64,000 nt of DNA from Corythucha ciliata (Eukaryota; Arthropoda; Insecta; Hemiptera; Tingidae): positions 51,302,751-51,366,750 of the forward strand of contig CM075942.1 in the NCBI GenBank assembly GCA_038030265.1. The letters run 5' to 3'. Under the pieces are notes generated by a model, which was given only the letters and a program-made list of their open reading frames with translations, was not told the origin of the DNA and did no database searches. Shown here in pieces: positions 12,021 through 23,960 of the stretch (its first letter is position 1; each line of letters starts with the position of its first letter). Made by a program: the position numbers and the translations under genes.

Positions 12021-12835
12021 TAGTGATGGGTTTACACCGGGAAAATAAAATTTCGGGTTTTTTCCCTGCGAAAAAAAACGAAAAAAAAAAAAAAAAAAGA
12101 TTTGGGAAAATACTGGGTTTTTATCCGTTTTTCACTCAATGGACAGATAGGTCAGTTTTCCGGCTCAATCAGTCGTTAAACGGGGTTTTTTGCTGTGTAT
12201 CCAAGAAAACGTACTAAAGGATCTTTCTGTTGCAGCTGATAAAATTCTAAACGCAACGCAAGACAAAGTCCTTGCCACCAAACACTTGGCGTGACCGACG
12301 AGGCACTTTCCTACAAAAATGTCTTCCCCAAAAGTCCATTCTTGGAACGATAGTTGTCCAAATCAACCATTGCTTCGTTGACATTAACCTTTATCTGTAT
12401 GGTGACCTTATGAATTTGTTTAATGCCTTCTATTTGCTCGTCTTGCTCCTCAGCGTCCCCTACGATGATGGCCCCAAAATGTCGCAGCGTAATGAGTACT
12501 TTTAACGCTGGGGTCTTTTCTATCTTTCAGTATTCGTAGAATCAGGGACTGTTCATTCTTGGAAAGTGGCGACAGAGGTAAATTTTCAGCGGGCTTTAGT
12601 TCAATTTGGCGTAATGCGAGATGAATTATCTCTATGGAACAAAATAGAGACTTCTCAGAGTTGAGGGAAAGGTTACATGAGGCTACGCGAGGAAAAAACC
12701 TCACGCTTCGAGGCTGACTTCTCCAATTTCTGCAGTTATAAATTCTATTTAAATTGAACTAATAAAAACCCAATTCGGGTGGGAAAATACTTTCTTGGGA
12801 AAAAACGGTTTTTTCCCAAACGACCCATCACTATA
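12021..12835. mobile_element. hAT-like non-autonomous element (815 bp) with 8-bp TSD
   Basis: GTAGCAAC is duplicated exactly on both sides (12013-12020 and 12836-12843). The element starts TAGTGATGGGT and ends ACCCATCACTATA, so the right end carries two extra bases. Subterminal GGGAAAAxA/TTTTTCCC sequence is also inverted at the two ends. An 8-bp TSD with a TAGTGATGGG-type end is characteristic of hAT elements; that is family knowledge, while the ends and TSD are seen. No BED finger or hAT dimerisation domain is visible. The interior includes a compact protein-like minus-strand frame (12311-12526). Confidence 0.8.
12311..12526 (-). pseudogene. Gene-like fragment inside the hAT-like element, function unknown
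   Basis: A 71-codon stop-to-stop frame on the minus strand has balanced, globular-looking composition. It has hydrophobic strands near residues 10-22 and an acidic patch (GDAEEQDEQIEG, about residues 23-34). A regular K/V/I alternation follows (VTIQIKVNVN, residues 41-50) and the frame ends near KNGLLGKTFL. There is no ATG at the start. An upstream minus-strand frame (to 12704) in another phase also looks protein-like. This suggests exon fragments captured in the element or a decayed transposase. I do not recognise the family and chance cannot be excluded. Confidence 0.25.
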
Positions 12836-12843
12836 GTAGCAAC

Positions 12844-15479
12844 AGAACTTCTTGTACTTGCGGGCAGTTATAAAGACTGCGTTCTCCCTTCGCTCTCTCA
12901 CTCTCCGTTATTATTACGTTATGTTTATGCAAATACCACGAAATTTATTACTTTAATACGAAAACCATTTTTTATAAAATTACTTGAAAGGGCAATCCGT
13001 TTTTCCAGCATTAATTTATCTCTTAAGAAAACTAATTGATTATAAATTCCTAATTAATAAATTATTCATTTTTAATCGGTTACACCACCTATTTTGGGAA
13101 GTACCGCTTCAAACACGCAAACTAAAACTTGCAACAAAAAAACACTCGCAATTCCAATTTACTTCACGTCTGATAACAGTTCCTCTCCTTTCAGGCTTTG
13201 TTACTCCATACGATTCCACTGCAACACGAACCTTCTGTCATTCAAGAAAACGAGTTGGATGGTCTAGTAATTAGGCATTTTAATGATGTCCTCCCTTCAA
13301 CCCCTCCCCAACCACCAATAGTCAGGACATTTTTCTGAAGAGAGGCCTTTCAAAAGTACGTCTCTCAGAGTGTATTATACAAAGGAGCTCTTTACTGTAC
13401 ATTTTCTGCTCCCGTTGGGGCTGGCCGGCCTTGCACGGCACCACTGTCCGAGATTATCGAAGCTTTTTTTTTTCCTCTTCAAATGTCAAGGTCTCTCTTC
13501 ATACCTACTTCCTTTTTGTGTTAATATATGTAACAAACGTTTCAAACTCGGGCGAAAAATGAGTGGCGGAGGAGGCTGGATGTGGAGAGAGGGCGAAGAA
13601 GAAAAAATAATAAAGTAGTTTACATGGCTGAATGTGGGGAATGAAAGAATTATTATCGAACATAAATTATCAACGAAGAGAAGGATGAATCAACACTGCT
13701 AAGGCGGTGGAATCCTTTTAACAATTTATTTAATTGTTTGGATCCCCTTCCCCTCACAAAAATAAAGAAAGTTCATCATTGACAATCACGCAACTTTTTT
13801 TCTCTTCTTCTTCTTCTTCTTCTTCTTCTTCTTCTTCTGGAAGGGATTAAAAAAAAGAAAAATAAGAAGGAAGCGTGACAACTCGTCGAGGCGAAAATAT
13901 TTAAGCGTTAAATTTATGTAAATGGAATGTGCGATGATAATTTATTAGGCATATACAGACCATCCAGAACCGAAGTTTAAAATTCTTCAGACGATCTCTC
14001 CCCAACTGTTTACAGATTCGGAAGCGTTTTTAATGGCTTTTCAGAAGTATTTGGTAATTTTGTACGAAGAATATCACGCGCATGAGCGTGAAACAATGCT
14101 TCCAGAATTCATTTCCTGCTATTTATGTACTTGGGATGTAAAAAAAAAAAAAAAAAAACTTTCTTGGCTAATTTCGACGCCTCCCAGAACTCATAGCCGT
14201 ATCTATAAGGGAGTGCAAGGGGGCACGCGCCCTCGCGACAGTTGCAGCAGTTTCCTAGAGCGGTTTTATTTCCTCTCTCTTTGTCTTTCTTGCGGATATT
14301 AGCGGGATGGGTCATGTAAGTCAACTTCAAGGATTTTCATAATTCTAAGAAGCCGGGTCCACTGCAAATTGGTATTTCGAATGGACCAAGCCCGCGATAT
14401 TGTTTTTTCGGCGGGGGGGGGGGGCGACGGTTGAAAAAGGCTAAAGAAAAGTACAAATGGGTTGGGTGACGGATGAAATCTGGATTTCCCAGTTACTTTT
14501 GAGTTGTGAAGGGAGGGAAAACTTTTTGTTCTATTTTCAATAGTTCGAGGGTGTGTTTACCAATTACATAGGTACTGAAATAAGCACCCATCATCATAAT
14601 CATAGAATAACTTGCACTGCTGTTTGCAAAAAAGCCCTTAGCAACCAGACTTATCTGAGCTTTACTTGAGGAAAAAGTGCATTGATAAACGCTCTCTAAA
14701 TAAGAAAACGCTGCGAATTGTCGAACAATGCCTTATTATTTCGTTAGTTCGACTGTTTATGGGTTTATTATTCATGGATGTAGTCAAATCCGGCTTGAAA
14801 TTACATGAAAATCGACACCCCACACCCCTATGATCCCAAATCCTTTGAAAATCCCCATTTTGGACCCGCTTTTGGCTCATAAAACCCCAGGGAGTTATTT
14901 GATCAAACTGATCAGATGTTAGGACCAACTAGACCCCAAATGGAGTCTATGTGCGAAAGAACGAGTTTTTTCGAGCAATCCTAGGGCAAGATATGGCCCG
15001 GACGGCGGACGGAATTTTTTTTTTTATTGCAGATTTGGATTCTACGCACTTTGAAACGTAAAACTACAAATTTTGAGGGGGGGTCAAAAAAATTTTTTTG
15101 CGATACGATTACAAAGACTTATTATTGAGAAATAATAAGTCAAAAAATTAAAAATATGTGCGACCATCAAGGCGAGACCAATAGTGCATTTTTTGAATGA
15201 AATGATTAATACGTATAGACGCCGCATTTGCGAACTTAAATCCGTCAAGAACTTTCAGGTCCTTGCTTTTTTCACTGAACATTTTGACTGGACGCCCTTT
15301 TACACCCAAGAAACAGACAAACAGAAAATGAAACATAAAATAAAAATATAAAAGAAGGTAAGATAAGAAGGGCGAAGGGTCTTTAAATCGCTCCCTTTTT
15401 CAGGGGCTGTCGCTCAACTCGGAATTTTCTATAATCCGCCCTTATGACCATCGTGCAACTGGCCAACGTCCCTGCCAAT
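12844..15479. other. No gene seen; CTT microsatellite at 13803-13838
   Basis: AT-rich sequence with a (CTT)12 tract at 13803-13838, a G run at 14410-14422 and an A run near 14140. Frames at 12984-13274 and 14033-14330 are overlapping, low-complexity and motif-free. Confidence 0.45.
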
Positions 15480-16110
15480 CCCCTTACATGCATTGTTTTT
15501 GAATGGACCGATTGGCCACTTTGTTTTTAAAAATAGCCAGATCACCGAAATCGCTCTTTAAAATGAACGGACACATTGTAGTTTGATGGCTGAAATCCGT
15601 CGGATCTTTCAGGGGAGGTGATCCTGCAAAATCATGGTGTAGGTATACGAAAGAGCCAAACCCCCTGAATTTATTTTTCAAAGGAAAAGTAATAAGACGA
15701 AGTAAGTTTACGAGCTAGTCAAATTGGTGAAATTGGATTCTGAAACTGCGAAATCCACGAAATTTGAATTCCAAAAGAACCCATAACCTAGCCCAATTGC
15801 TTATTTGAAGGTCCCAAACCCGTGAAATAGCATTTTGGAACCAACCCCGTGAGATTGGATTTTTTAATGGGTTAACCCCTGTTTAATGACTTATTGAGTG
15901 AGTAAAATCTTCGAAATTTGGTTCTGCAAGTGCCAATAATTCACAAAATTTGAAGTTTAAAATGGTTAAACTCGCAAAATTGGTTTATCTGGCTTGCAAG
16001 ATTTGCAAAATCTGGTTTTTGAATTTTGCAAACAGGTGGAATGCGACTATAATGCGAGTATCATAATGATACGCAAAGTCAAACCCTTGAAATTAATTTC
16101 GAACGCACAA
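15480..16110 (+). repeat. Degenerate tandem array, family B
   Basis: Units such as CCAAACCCGTGAAATAGCAT, CCAACCCCGTGAGATTGGAT and CTCGCAAAATTGGTTTATC recur at about 30-36 bp in plus orientation. All units are diverged. Confidence 0.7.
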
Positions 16111-16322
16111 CAATAATTGAATGAGGTTAAGGAGGGCGTGTGACAGTATACACAACTCCTCCAATCAGAAATCGCTCGTGATCGTGAGTTTCACAAGTGA
16201 TTCCCCCATCACCTGCCATTCAGCCATCCAGCCTTCGCCAATACTTTTCCACATTAGTGACGACCAAAACCGTTCAAAAACAACGACAAAGCATAATATT
16301 CAATTTTAGGCACTGCGACGAC

Positions 16323-16440
16323 GCCTTAAAGTGGCGTTTTTAGGATGGGACCGGAAAAATTTGAATTGAATTTATTTAGCCAAAAATACATTTATTTAAG
16401 AGTCTAGAATTGACCTATAAAATTCGCCCACTTTAAGGCC
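16323..16440. mobile_element. Short TIR element (MITE), ~118 bp
   Basis: The left end, GCCTTAAAGTGGCG, and the right end, CGCCCACTTTAAGGC, are inverted copies of about 15 bp differing by one base. The interior is AT-rich with no frame. TSD not resolved, so the boundaries are approximate. Confidence 0.55.
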
Positions 16441-19204
16441 TCGGCCGTTTTGGCAAACATTTAAAATTGAACGGAAACCGTACATCTCGGGGTTTCTCGA
16501 CGAGGAATCCGACAATTGAAACGAACCGTCGAAGGTGTACCACCTATACTAAGATGCCGCCCAGGTTCTCTTGGGGGCCTTTTCTGGCCTCTTTGAACGA
16601 AGGCCCGGGGCTGTCTGTCCCTTTCGCGCCTACTTCAGTTCACTACCGCTTCCAAGATGTCATGTTATCTTCGTTTTCATCGAAAAATATTTGTAGGTAC
16701 GTACACCTACTTCATCTTAAGATGTATGAAGAAATTTATCTTACGAACAAAGTGATGAAGGGAGGAAACAAAGAGTGTACAGAAGTGGAAGAAGTGATCC
16801 AGAAAGCGGGTTTTTACCGCATAATACCAAGTTACAGTCAGCCCCTTCCCCCTCCTCCCCCTTTATCAAGGTTGGGAGCCGTGTAAAAAGCTTAAGAGTC
16901 GAAATCTTTCAAGGTTGGCGGGGGTCGCTAAAATGAAAGCCAAGGGATTAAAGTAGCCATTAGGAGATCTCGGCGTGAACAAGCCAAAGAGGAGGATGGA
17001 GGTAGAAATTCAATTAAACTTCATTAATGGAATATAAAAAATACGAGGAATGAGATGGTAGGAGTGGGGTATTCCTCATGTTGGGGAGGCACGGACTGGT
17101 GAATGAGACTTGCATTCGCACCCAATGTATTTCAATTGTTTCACAATAAACAGAGTGATTCCAAGCCTTATATAATTTTGGGAAAACAAGAAACAGGAGA
17201 CTGTCCCATGGTCAAACTCAACAAGTGGCTATTTAACAATATCCAAATATCGAATTTCGAGCCTGATAATTAAGGCGAGGCGAACAAGGAAGAAATTCAC
17301 GCGTGACCATCAGGAACAGAAAACATAAAAGTTAACAGCCCGCAGTCTTCTTTGTTTTTGTTTTATATTAAGTAAGTAATCAACACTTTGCTTTACTTTG
17401 ATAACCGAAGTTTCCTTGTCTAGTTTGTTGTGATTGGGTAGAAGAATTCTGAATGGCAATCGACAAGAAATTGGAGCAATGGACAAAATGGACACACAAA
17501 AAAACGTCGAACCTCCTAAATAACGTCCGAACGAATGTTTGCTTTTTCTCCTCTTTCTTATAGTCATGAAAAAGCACAGTAATGATAATCTTGGAGAGAA
17601 AAATGTATGGTTTGAAGAGAAACAATCGGCTAACCGAAATTTCTCCCGGCTTGGAGTCACTTTTGAGCCATGTAATGGTGTGTGCTGAGTTGACCGGTGG
17701 TGGGATGGGGGGGGGGGGTATGATTTGTAAAACAAAGAGAGGAGAGAGACAGAAAAAGTTAAAGACCTTAACAACAAGCGAGTCACGTTCCTCATCTGTT
17801 TCCGGGCATTTTGAATTGATACAACCGTTAATGATCTAATCATTTTAGAATTGGACTCGGTGGAAAGAAAAAAATTAAGGATAGGACGCGAGAGTAAATT
17901 AAGTCGAAAAATTGGTACCTACAGCGTCCTTATCATTACACTTTAATTGAATGACAATGCTGTAGCACATGAGTCGAAGTGTTCGGTGGTGGTGGTTGTG
18001 GAGGGGGAGGGAGTTGTATTTACGTTGTACAGTGAACGAAATCGATTTTAAGTGACTTCGTGAAATACTTTCAAAATATTCGCAAAAGCACTTCAGAAAA
18101 TGAAAAGAATAATGAACGAAACTTACGACATTTGAAGTCAGCTAGCGCCAATCATACCTGTAAGACAGTAAAGCAGTAAAGTTTATTAGTCAATTTCTTC
18201 ACTTAGCCTAGGTCATATTCAGGAAATACAAGGAAAAACCAAGGACCCCTTCACAAAATAGCCAGTCTGATGAAACCAGGTTAATGGTATAGGGTCCATC
18301 TCATGCTTCGCGAATAGTTACGTTACAAAACAAAGGGTGCGTCATGGGGCAGCCCTTAAATCCCTTTCCGATAATTACCGATTCCGAAATACCGATTTTT
18401 ACTTATACAACGATGAAATATTAGTGGACGAGAGGGCAATGCTTAAAATCGTTTTTAATCGTTCCAGTTCCACGGCAAAAAAGTTGAGTAATAGCCTTCT
18501 ACATATAAGAAACCGGCACCTATGTATTCCTGTCTTCATTATAAGTCGCTTTATTTTTTTAAAATATTTATCGAATATAGTAAATTATGTTCAGAATAAT
18601 ATTTTAGTATGGCAGCTTCCTACTCCCTTTATAATGTAATTTGAGTGAAAAAAAAAAAGAAGTTTAAAAAGAAAATTGGGTCGAATTCTTCGAGGGCCTC
18701 GAAACCTTGCAATCCGGTTCCTCTTCCCTTCCATCATATTTTTTTCTGGCTATTTAGAATTTCTCTGTCTTAGCAAGCCGATCGAGGTGTTTCATTACCA
18801 AAAGCCTTATCGTTTGATGTGATCCATGTAAAACGGACGCTTTCCTTAGATTTTCTCCTTCCTCTCATTCTCTCACTAACCCTCAGCCTGGAAACAAAAT
18901 TAAGAAATTCCACAGTTCCAGCTGAATCAACAGTATAGAGAATGAGGCGCCGCCGCCAGCATTGGCCGCTTCACAGGAGGGTATTGCCTATTGCTGGTGG
19001 ATGAATCTCCAGCAAGATTACTGGTGTTTCATCAACTGAATTTACTGTGAAAGGGTCGTGATCCATCAAAAACTAACATATTTGCTGGGAAACTTTCGTT
19101 GTAGCCGCATCTATTCTGGATTTTCTGTCCAGAAACTGAAGTCCTCCTTTTTTACCATTTTAACCATTTTTTAAAATAGAGATTTCAATAAGGCAACTAC
19201 GTCA
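16441..19204. other. No gene seen
   Basis: Contains the longest motif-free frames of this section (16467-16886 plus, 139 codons; 17310-17843 minus, 177 codons). Both are crossed by frames in other phases, are rich in S/P/F/R from homopolymer-like DNA, and show no domain, signal peptide or splice support. Poly-G/T tracts lie near 17707 and 17985-18015. Confidence 0.4.
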
Positions 19205-19580
19205 AATAGTCCAAGACGTCAACAATTTGAGTTTTTAGTGAACCAGGCCCACGAAAATGGATCTGTAGCTGGCCAGAATCACACACTTGAGACGCTGAAC
19301 AGACGTAAGGCTGACAGGATTTGTTTTCTCGCGCAATTTAATTTTTAAAAAGTCAACCCCGCGAAATTAATACCTATACATATTATTGAATCAGACCCGC
19401 TGAAATATTTTTTTTTTTGGCGAGACAAATTCGCGAAATTGTTTTTTTAGTGAGCAACACCTGAAAAATTGGTTTATTAGTGAGCCAGACTAGCGAGAAT
19501 AAATTTTTAGTGTGCATGATGCGTGAAAATGTTTTTTTTCTTAGTGCGCGAGATCCACGAAAATGTTTTTTGAGTTTTCT
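19205..19580 (+). repeat. Degenerate tandem array, family B
   Basis: Units contain AGTGAGC(C/A)A(G/C)AC, CGCGAAATT and TTTTTTTAGTG at about 30-40 bp. Examples are near 19430 (CGCGAAATTGTTTTTTTAGT) and 19460. Confidence 0.65.
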
Positions 19581-19716
19581 GATTGGGCCCTTCCCATGCG
19601 TGGTCGTCAGGGGGACTTGGACGATGGTGCCCTTGAAGTGAATTAATTGTGGCGGGGGGATTACCTTTCTTACTGCGTATAGTTAATTTGTAGGAGTGAA
19701 TTAACGGCCTATTTTA

Positions 19717-19902
19717 AGCCTTGTACGCACACGGCGAGTGTTCAGTCGAGTATTGGTGAAGGTGAGTACAGATTAGCTGCGCTAAACAAGTGCGAACACC
19801 AACTATTTAGTCAAGTCCCCACCGGTGGGAAGAATTTTAGTTTAGTGCCAAGTCGCGAGTTACTAAACTCGACTAAACTGCTCGACCAGCGTGAACAAGG
19901 CT
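19717..19902. mobile_element. PIF/Harbinger-like MITE (186 bp)
   Basis: Ends AGCCTTGTACGCACACGG and (inverted) CGTGAACAAGGCT. TTA is duplicated at 19714-19716 and 19903-19905. The start AGCCTNGTNC resembles the element at 5484-5928 and the 3-bp TWA target is the same, so I place them in one superfamily. A second inner inverted pair, GTCGAGTA/TCGACTAAAC, is visible. No coding capacity. Confidence 0.75.
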
Positions 19903-19905
19903 TTA

Positions 19906-22058
19906 GGGCTCCCAAGAGAAAGATTACTCACATTTTGTTGTGCCAGCCAGTAACAAGAGTGAAGGCAGACAATAGACATTATAATTCTCACATTTTGACG
20001 AAACTTGTTTGTACTTTTCGATGGTATCTACAGGCCCATGGTAGAGATAAAGAGCTTGATGTTTGATGGCATCTTTTCATCGGTATTTAACGAGGAAATT
20101 GGAAAAGCAAGCTCCTGTCAGGAGATCTTTGACTGTGATATATTTTTTTAGAGAGGATAATCCGTGACAAACAAGAAAAAAGGGTGTACAGAAGAAGATG
20201 GAGATGGAGACAGACGTCTCTTCTCCTTGAAATCTATTGGTGGGGGGGGGGGGGTGCTTATCTTGTTCTCCGTTGAGAAATTTATTTAAAAAATTCTACA
20301 GAAAATGAGTGTTCAAAAGCGAGTGAGCGTTTCGATAGAACAAAATGTTTAAAAAGCCGTAAGTTTTTCTGTAAACTCGTTAAAAATAAAGACAAATCGA
20401 TTTACTTAATACATAAAGTACAAGGTTTTAAACCCTCTCCGTCACTGAGCTCATTCACAGTTTCCTTCCGACTACTTGACCCGTTACTCGATTACACCGT
20501 CACCGTCATTCGTTAAAAGCATGAAAAGAAGAGGAGATTTTAAAGGGGGGAAAGAGAGGAAGATCTCTATAGCTTATAGAGCTCGCGCGCTGGGTATTTT
20601 CAAGGCGTTGAAATTCCTTATTTAACGACCCATATAGGGCGATCTAGCTCGTGGTTTAGAACTTTTTGAAATAAAATAAAAACTGGCTGCCCTGTTCCAT
20701 GAATCAACTCTTTAAGTATTATTTGATGGTCGGGAGGGTGATTAGGTCGGATTTGGTGAGTGGGGGGGGGGAGAGATAAAAGCCTTCAATAACAAACTTC
20801 ACTTGCTGGGGCTGACTCAACATTTCTCTGGATTTTCAACCAAAAAACTTATGAGTTTTTGGCTCGTACAGCCCGACCAGAATGCTAGGGCCTCGTTCTG
20901 CTTAATATTGAGGAAGCGGATGAAAGGAAGTACTTTGCGCGAAAGTTTGTTTGGAGTTCGTTAAATCACTGTTTACTGGCGAAAAGTTGAAGCCGGCAAG
21001 TAATTTTCTGGCTGACAATCAGCTGTCGCAAAATCTCCCAGATACCACCGGGATTTACATATTTCCCGTTATTCAATTGTCGGTTGCACAGGAAACAGAA
21101 TTTTTTTAATATTATTTTTTGATTCACGAGCAGGAAGCTGCCAAATCTTCGCCTCAGGGGCTTCTGAGCCTTAATCAAATTAGCGAAAAAAGCAAAAAAT
21201 CACCCCCGCAATCATGCAGAGTAAACATTTTAAAAAAATGTTTGCAACGCACGTCAAGGCGTTAATAGTTTTCGAATTCCTAACATGTGAAATCGCGATC
21301 ACGCATCATAACTAACAGATAGATAAAAGAATACATGAAACTTAATTACTGTAACACGAGGACACGACAATTAGTGATTGATCAATATTTAATCATTCAA
21401 AATGCCAACAACCACGAGAAAAATCTTTAAAACAAAAACTCATAATTAGTACTTTGAAGGAGGCACAATTTTTAAATATATTTTTCGACAAAGAGTAGGT
21501 CCTGACACGACAAGGCCGTCAAAATCTCACAAATTCGTTCTACTCTTAAAATATGCCAATCTCCCGTTCAAAGTCGTTAATTACTCATAGCTTTTTTTGT
21601 CTTTTGAAGAAGTTGCGGGGTTGAGTAACATGAGGAAGAAGGGTGGGAGGAACAACTCAGCAAGCCCCAGCAAGGAAATACTGTTAATTAATTCTAGAAG
21701 TTATCTCAAATCTTTCTTTAGTCGTGGGGTACGTTCTTTTCAAATTCATTTTTATTGTTTACTCTTCTCCTTTGTTATTTGGCGGCCACCGCACCACAGG
21801 CTTGGATTATTTGATCCAAAAACTGCTAATTTGACCCAGACAACTTGAAATGATCCACGTATAAACTCATCATATGCCCTGATTCCTGATAACATCCAAT
21901 TTCGCTTCGGAGACGGACGATTTACCCGAAAAAGCAGGTTATATAACTAGGCAATCGGGGGTTTTGACGGAAAATTTGTCAAATTCTCGGGGGAAAAAAA
22001 GTAATTCAGCACCTGTGGCCCATTTCACATTTAAAATTTACTATTTGGATAAAATATT
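19906..22058. other. No gene seen
   Basis: AT-rich sequence with G runs at 20242-20253 and 20762-20770. Frames here (20966-21178 minus; 21597-21848 plus) lack motifs. Confidence 0.4.
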
Positions 22059-22636
22059 CAGGGTGTACAAAAAGTGACTGGACAGAGACAAACCAGTGAC
22101 GGGGCACCTCATTTCTGGTCGAAATGACCATTTGCACTTTTCCGAAATTCCGCTTTGTTTCCGAGATATCCGCCATTTCCTGTTTTTTCAGAAACAGCTT
22201 GTTGCACACGCATCAATTGTTGCAATGGCAAAAACGATGAGCCCATTGGAAAGAGCACAACATTTTCTATTTATAGAGCCTATTTTTATCCAGATCAGAC
22301 GACATCTACTACGTTTCGAATCAGCTTATTAGTGAGGAAACTTAGTCAGAAAATTAAGTTTCTTCGCTATACATATAAGCTGATTCAAAACGTAGGAGAT
22401 GTCGTCTGATCTTGATAAAAATAGGCTCTTTGAATAGAAAATGTTGTGCTCTTTCCGATGGGCTCATCATTTTTACCATTGTAACAAGCTGTTTCTGAAA
22501 AATCAGAAAATGACAGATATCTCGGAAACAAAGCGGAATTTTGGAAAAGTGTAAAATGGTAATTTCGACCATAAAAAAATGAAATGAGGTGCCCCGTCAC
22601 TGGTTTTTCACTGTCCATTCGCTCTTTGCCACCCTG
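22059..22636. mobile_element. Foldback (hairpin) element, CAGGGTG ends, ~578 bp
   Basis: The two halves are reverse complements over about 280 bp each, with a loop near 22335-22375. The left half begins CAGGGTGTACAAAAAGTG; the right half ends CTTTGCCACCCTG. Both halves carry CGGGGCACCTCATTT, GAAATTCCGCTTTGTTTCCG(AGATATC) and AGCCTATTTTTATCCAGATC or their complements. CAGGGTG ends are typical of mariner-type elements. TA is present on the right (22637-22638) but not clearly on the left. Opposite-strand frames through the arms are mirror artefacts. Confidence 0.8.
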
Positions 22637-22639
22637 TAG

Positions 22640-23309
22640 AGTATTCTCGTATAGTTTCAATGCTCCGGAAGCCCTTGAAACTTTTCCCTTCCCGCTTGGC
22701 TAGATATTGCCTATATACGTATTCATATCATTTTTATATTAACTAATATACTTGGGCACAAAAACGAAGTTTTAGCAGTTGAATCCATTCACTCGAGTAT
22801 TTTCTCGCGGCAGTATTTGCCGCAACTGAGACTTTAAGGCCTCGTCACGACCTCCCTCCCCCCATCATCACAAATTCATGTCAGGCTCCTTTTCTAGCCT
22901 GACAGTGTCAATTTGGTAGAGAATGCCAAGCTCCACACGTTCTACTTGTGTGGTTGACGCTGTTTATTAAGGCAATCCTTTCCGCGTTGTCGATTTCCAG
23001 AGGCTACAAAGTCCGGTCAAACAGCTTAAAGAGTCGATATCCAGCACTATATTCGGGCAGAAATTGTAACAGCTTCAGGGGGTTCCTGGGTCAATTTAGC
23101 GCCAGATGGCCGCGAGTGACTGATCTACTCCTGTTGGGGCCCGGGGCCCTAGTTAAAGTTGTCAGGAAGAAATACCTTAAGCGGGATCCAAGGACGCTAC
23201 ATCATGAATAATAGGTACCATCGCGCCATAGCAACCATCTCGAGTGAGGTTTTTCCGACACCTCTAACTACCGCCCCTGGGTGGGAAATCTCTATGAGGC
23301 ATCTTGGAG
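22640..23309. other. No gene; short coding-like similarity to 33.5 kb
   Basis: A plus-strand frame at 22948-23211 ends with GALVKVVRKKYLKRDPR. A minus-strand frame at 33359-33547 contains GALVRMVEKKCRRRDPR. The match spans about 20 residues and probably marks a shared dispersed repeat rather than a gene, because nothing upstream in the two frames matches. Confidence 0.3.
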
Positions 23310-23610
23310 CGTTTTCTCAATTTTAGCCGCGAATCACCGCTTTTTCTTAAGTTTAGCCGCGAACGGTAATTCTCAATTTTCGCTTTCTCAATTTCAGCCG
23401 TGAGTTAGCGCTATACATTTTTCTCTTGTAGCGATTTCCATTCAACACACTATACACAAGTGTAGTGCAGCGGGCAGCGTCCTCTCCATAAACATATGTT
23501 TCAATTCAGAGAGGACGGGTGGGAAATCTTACACCTCACGAGTGTATTGTATTGAATGGAAAACGCCATTAATACTTTTTCTTAATTTTAGCCACGCTAT
23601 ACGGGCTTCC
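23310..23610 (+). repeat. Degenerate tandem array, family A (plus), interrupted
   Basis: Units such as TTTTCTCAATTTTAGCCGCG and AATCACCGCTTTTTCTTAAG recur at about 30 bp. The TIR element at 23431-23566 splits the array, and a unit (TTTTTCTTAATTTTAGCCAC) resumes at once after it. Confidence 0.65.
23431..23566. mobile_element. Short TIR element (MITE), same family as 7182-7321
   Basis: Left GCGATTTCCATTCAACACAC and right (inverted) TGTATTGAATGGAAAACGC. The core, CCATAAACATATGTTTCAAT then GAGAGGACGGGTGGGAAAT, matches the 7182 element. TTA follows the right end shortly afterwards; the left flank is GTA, so the TSD is uncertain. Confidence 0.7.
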
Positions 23611-23614
23611 ACGG

Positions 23615-23960
23615 TTTTTGGCCAGCTGAGGTGTCAATTTTTCGTACTGATTTTTCGTTCCTGTAGGGAGGGATTCCCTAAATAATTTGGCTCGTTTGAA
23701 ACCCAATTTGGTGAATTTTGTTCCTGCAAAAATTATTTCATGGGATTGGACCAGAAATCCTAAAGGATTTGGACCATTTAAATTACAATTTGAAGGATTT
23801 CACTTTCTTCAGATTTTTTTTACGTTGTTATGTTGGCACTTTCTGGAATCAGAGTTCGTGGTTTGGCTCTTAAAAACATGAGTTAGTTCGAATTTCTCGG
23901 GCTTGGCTCTTTATAATTTGCCAAATTTTAGAGTTTGGCTAGTTCGAATAGTTTATATAA
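23615..23960 (-). repeat. Degenerate tandem array, family B (minus orientation)
   Basis: Reads as the complement of the family B unit: TTGGCTCGTTTGAAACCCAA, then TTTGGTGAATTTTG, then GGCTCTTTATAATTTGCCAA, and so on. Spacing is about 30-38 bp. Confidence 0.6.

Noticed and set aside
16467..16886. 139-codon plus-strand frame
   Set aside because: Composition shifts abruptly along the frame, it ends in a C-rich Pro tract, and there is no motif. Probably chance.
17310..17843. 177-codon minus-strand frame
   Set aside because: Rich in S, P, F and R from skewed DNA, crossed by frames on both strands, with no domain, start context or splice evidence.
22096..22660. Paired frames on both strands with mirrored peptides
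   Set aside because: They are mirror images caused by the foldback element's arms.
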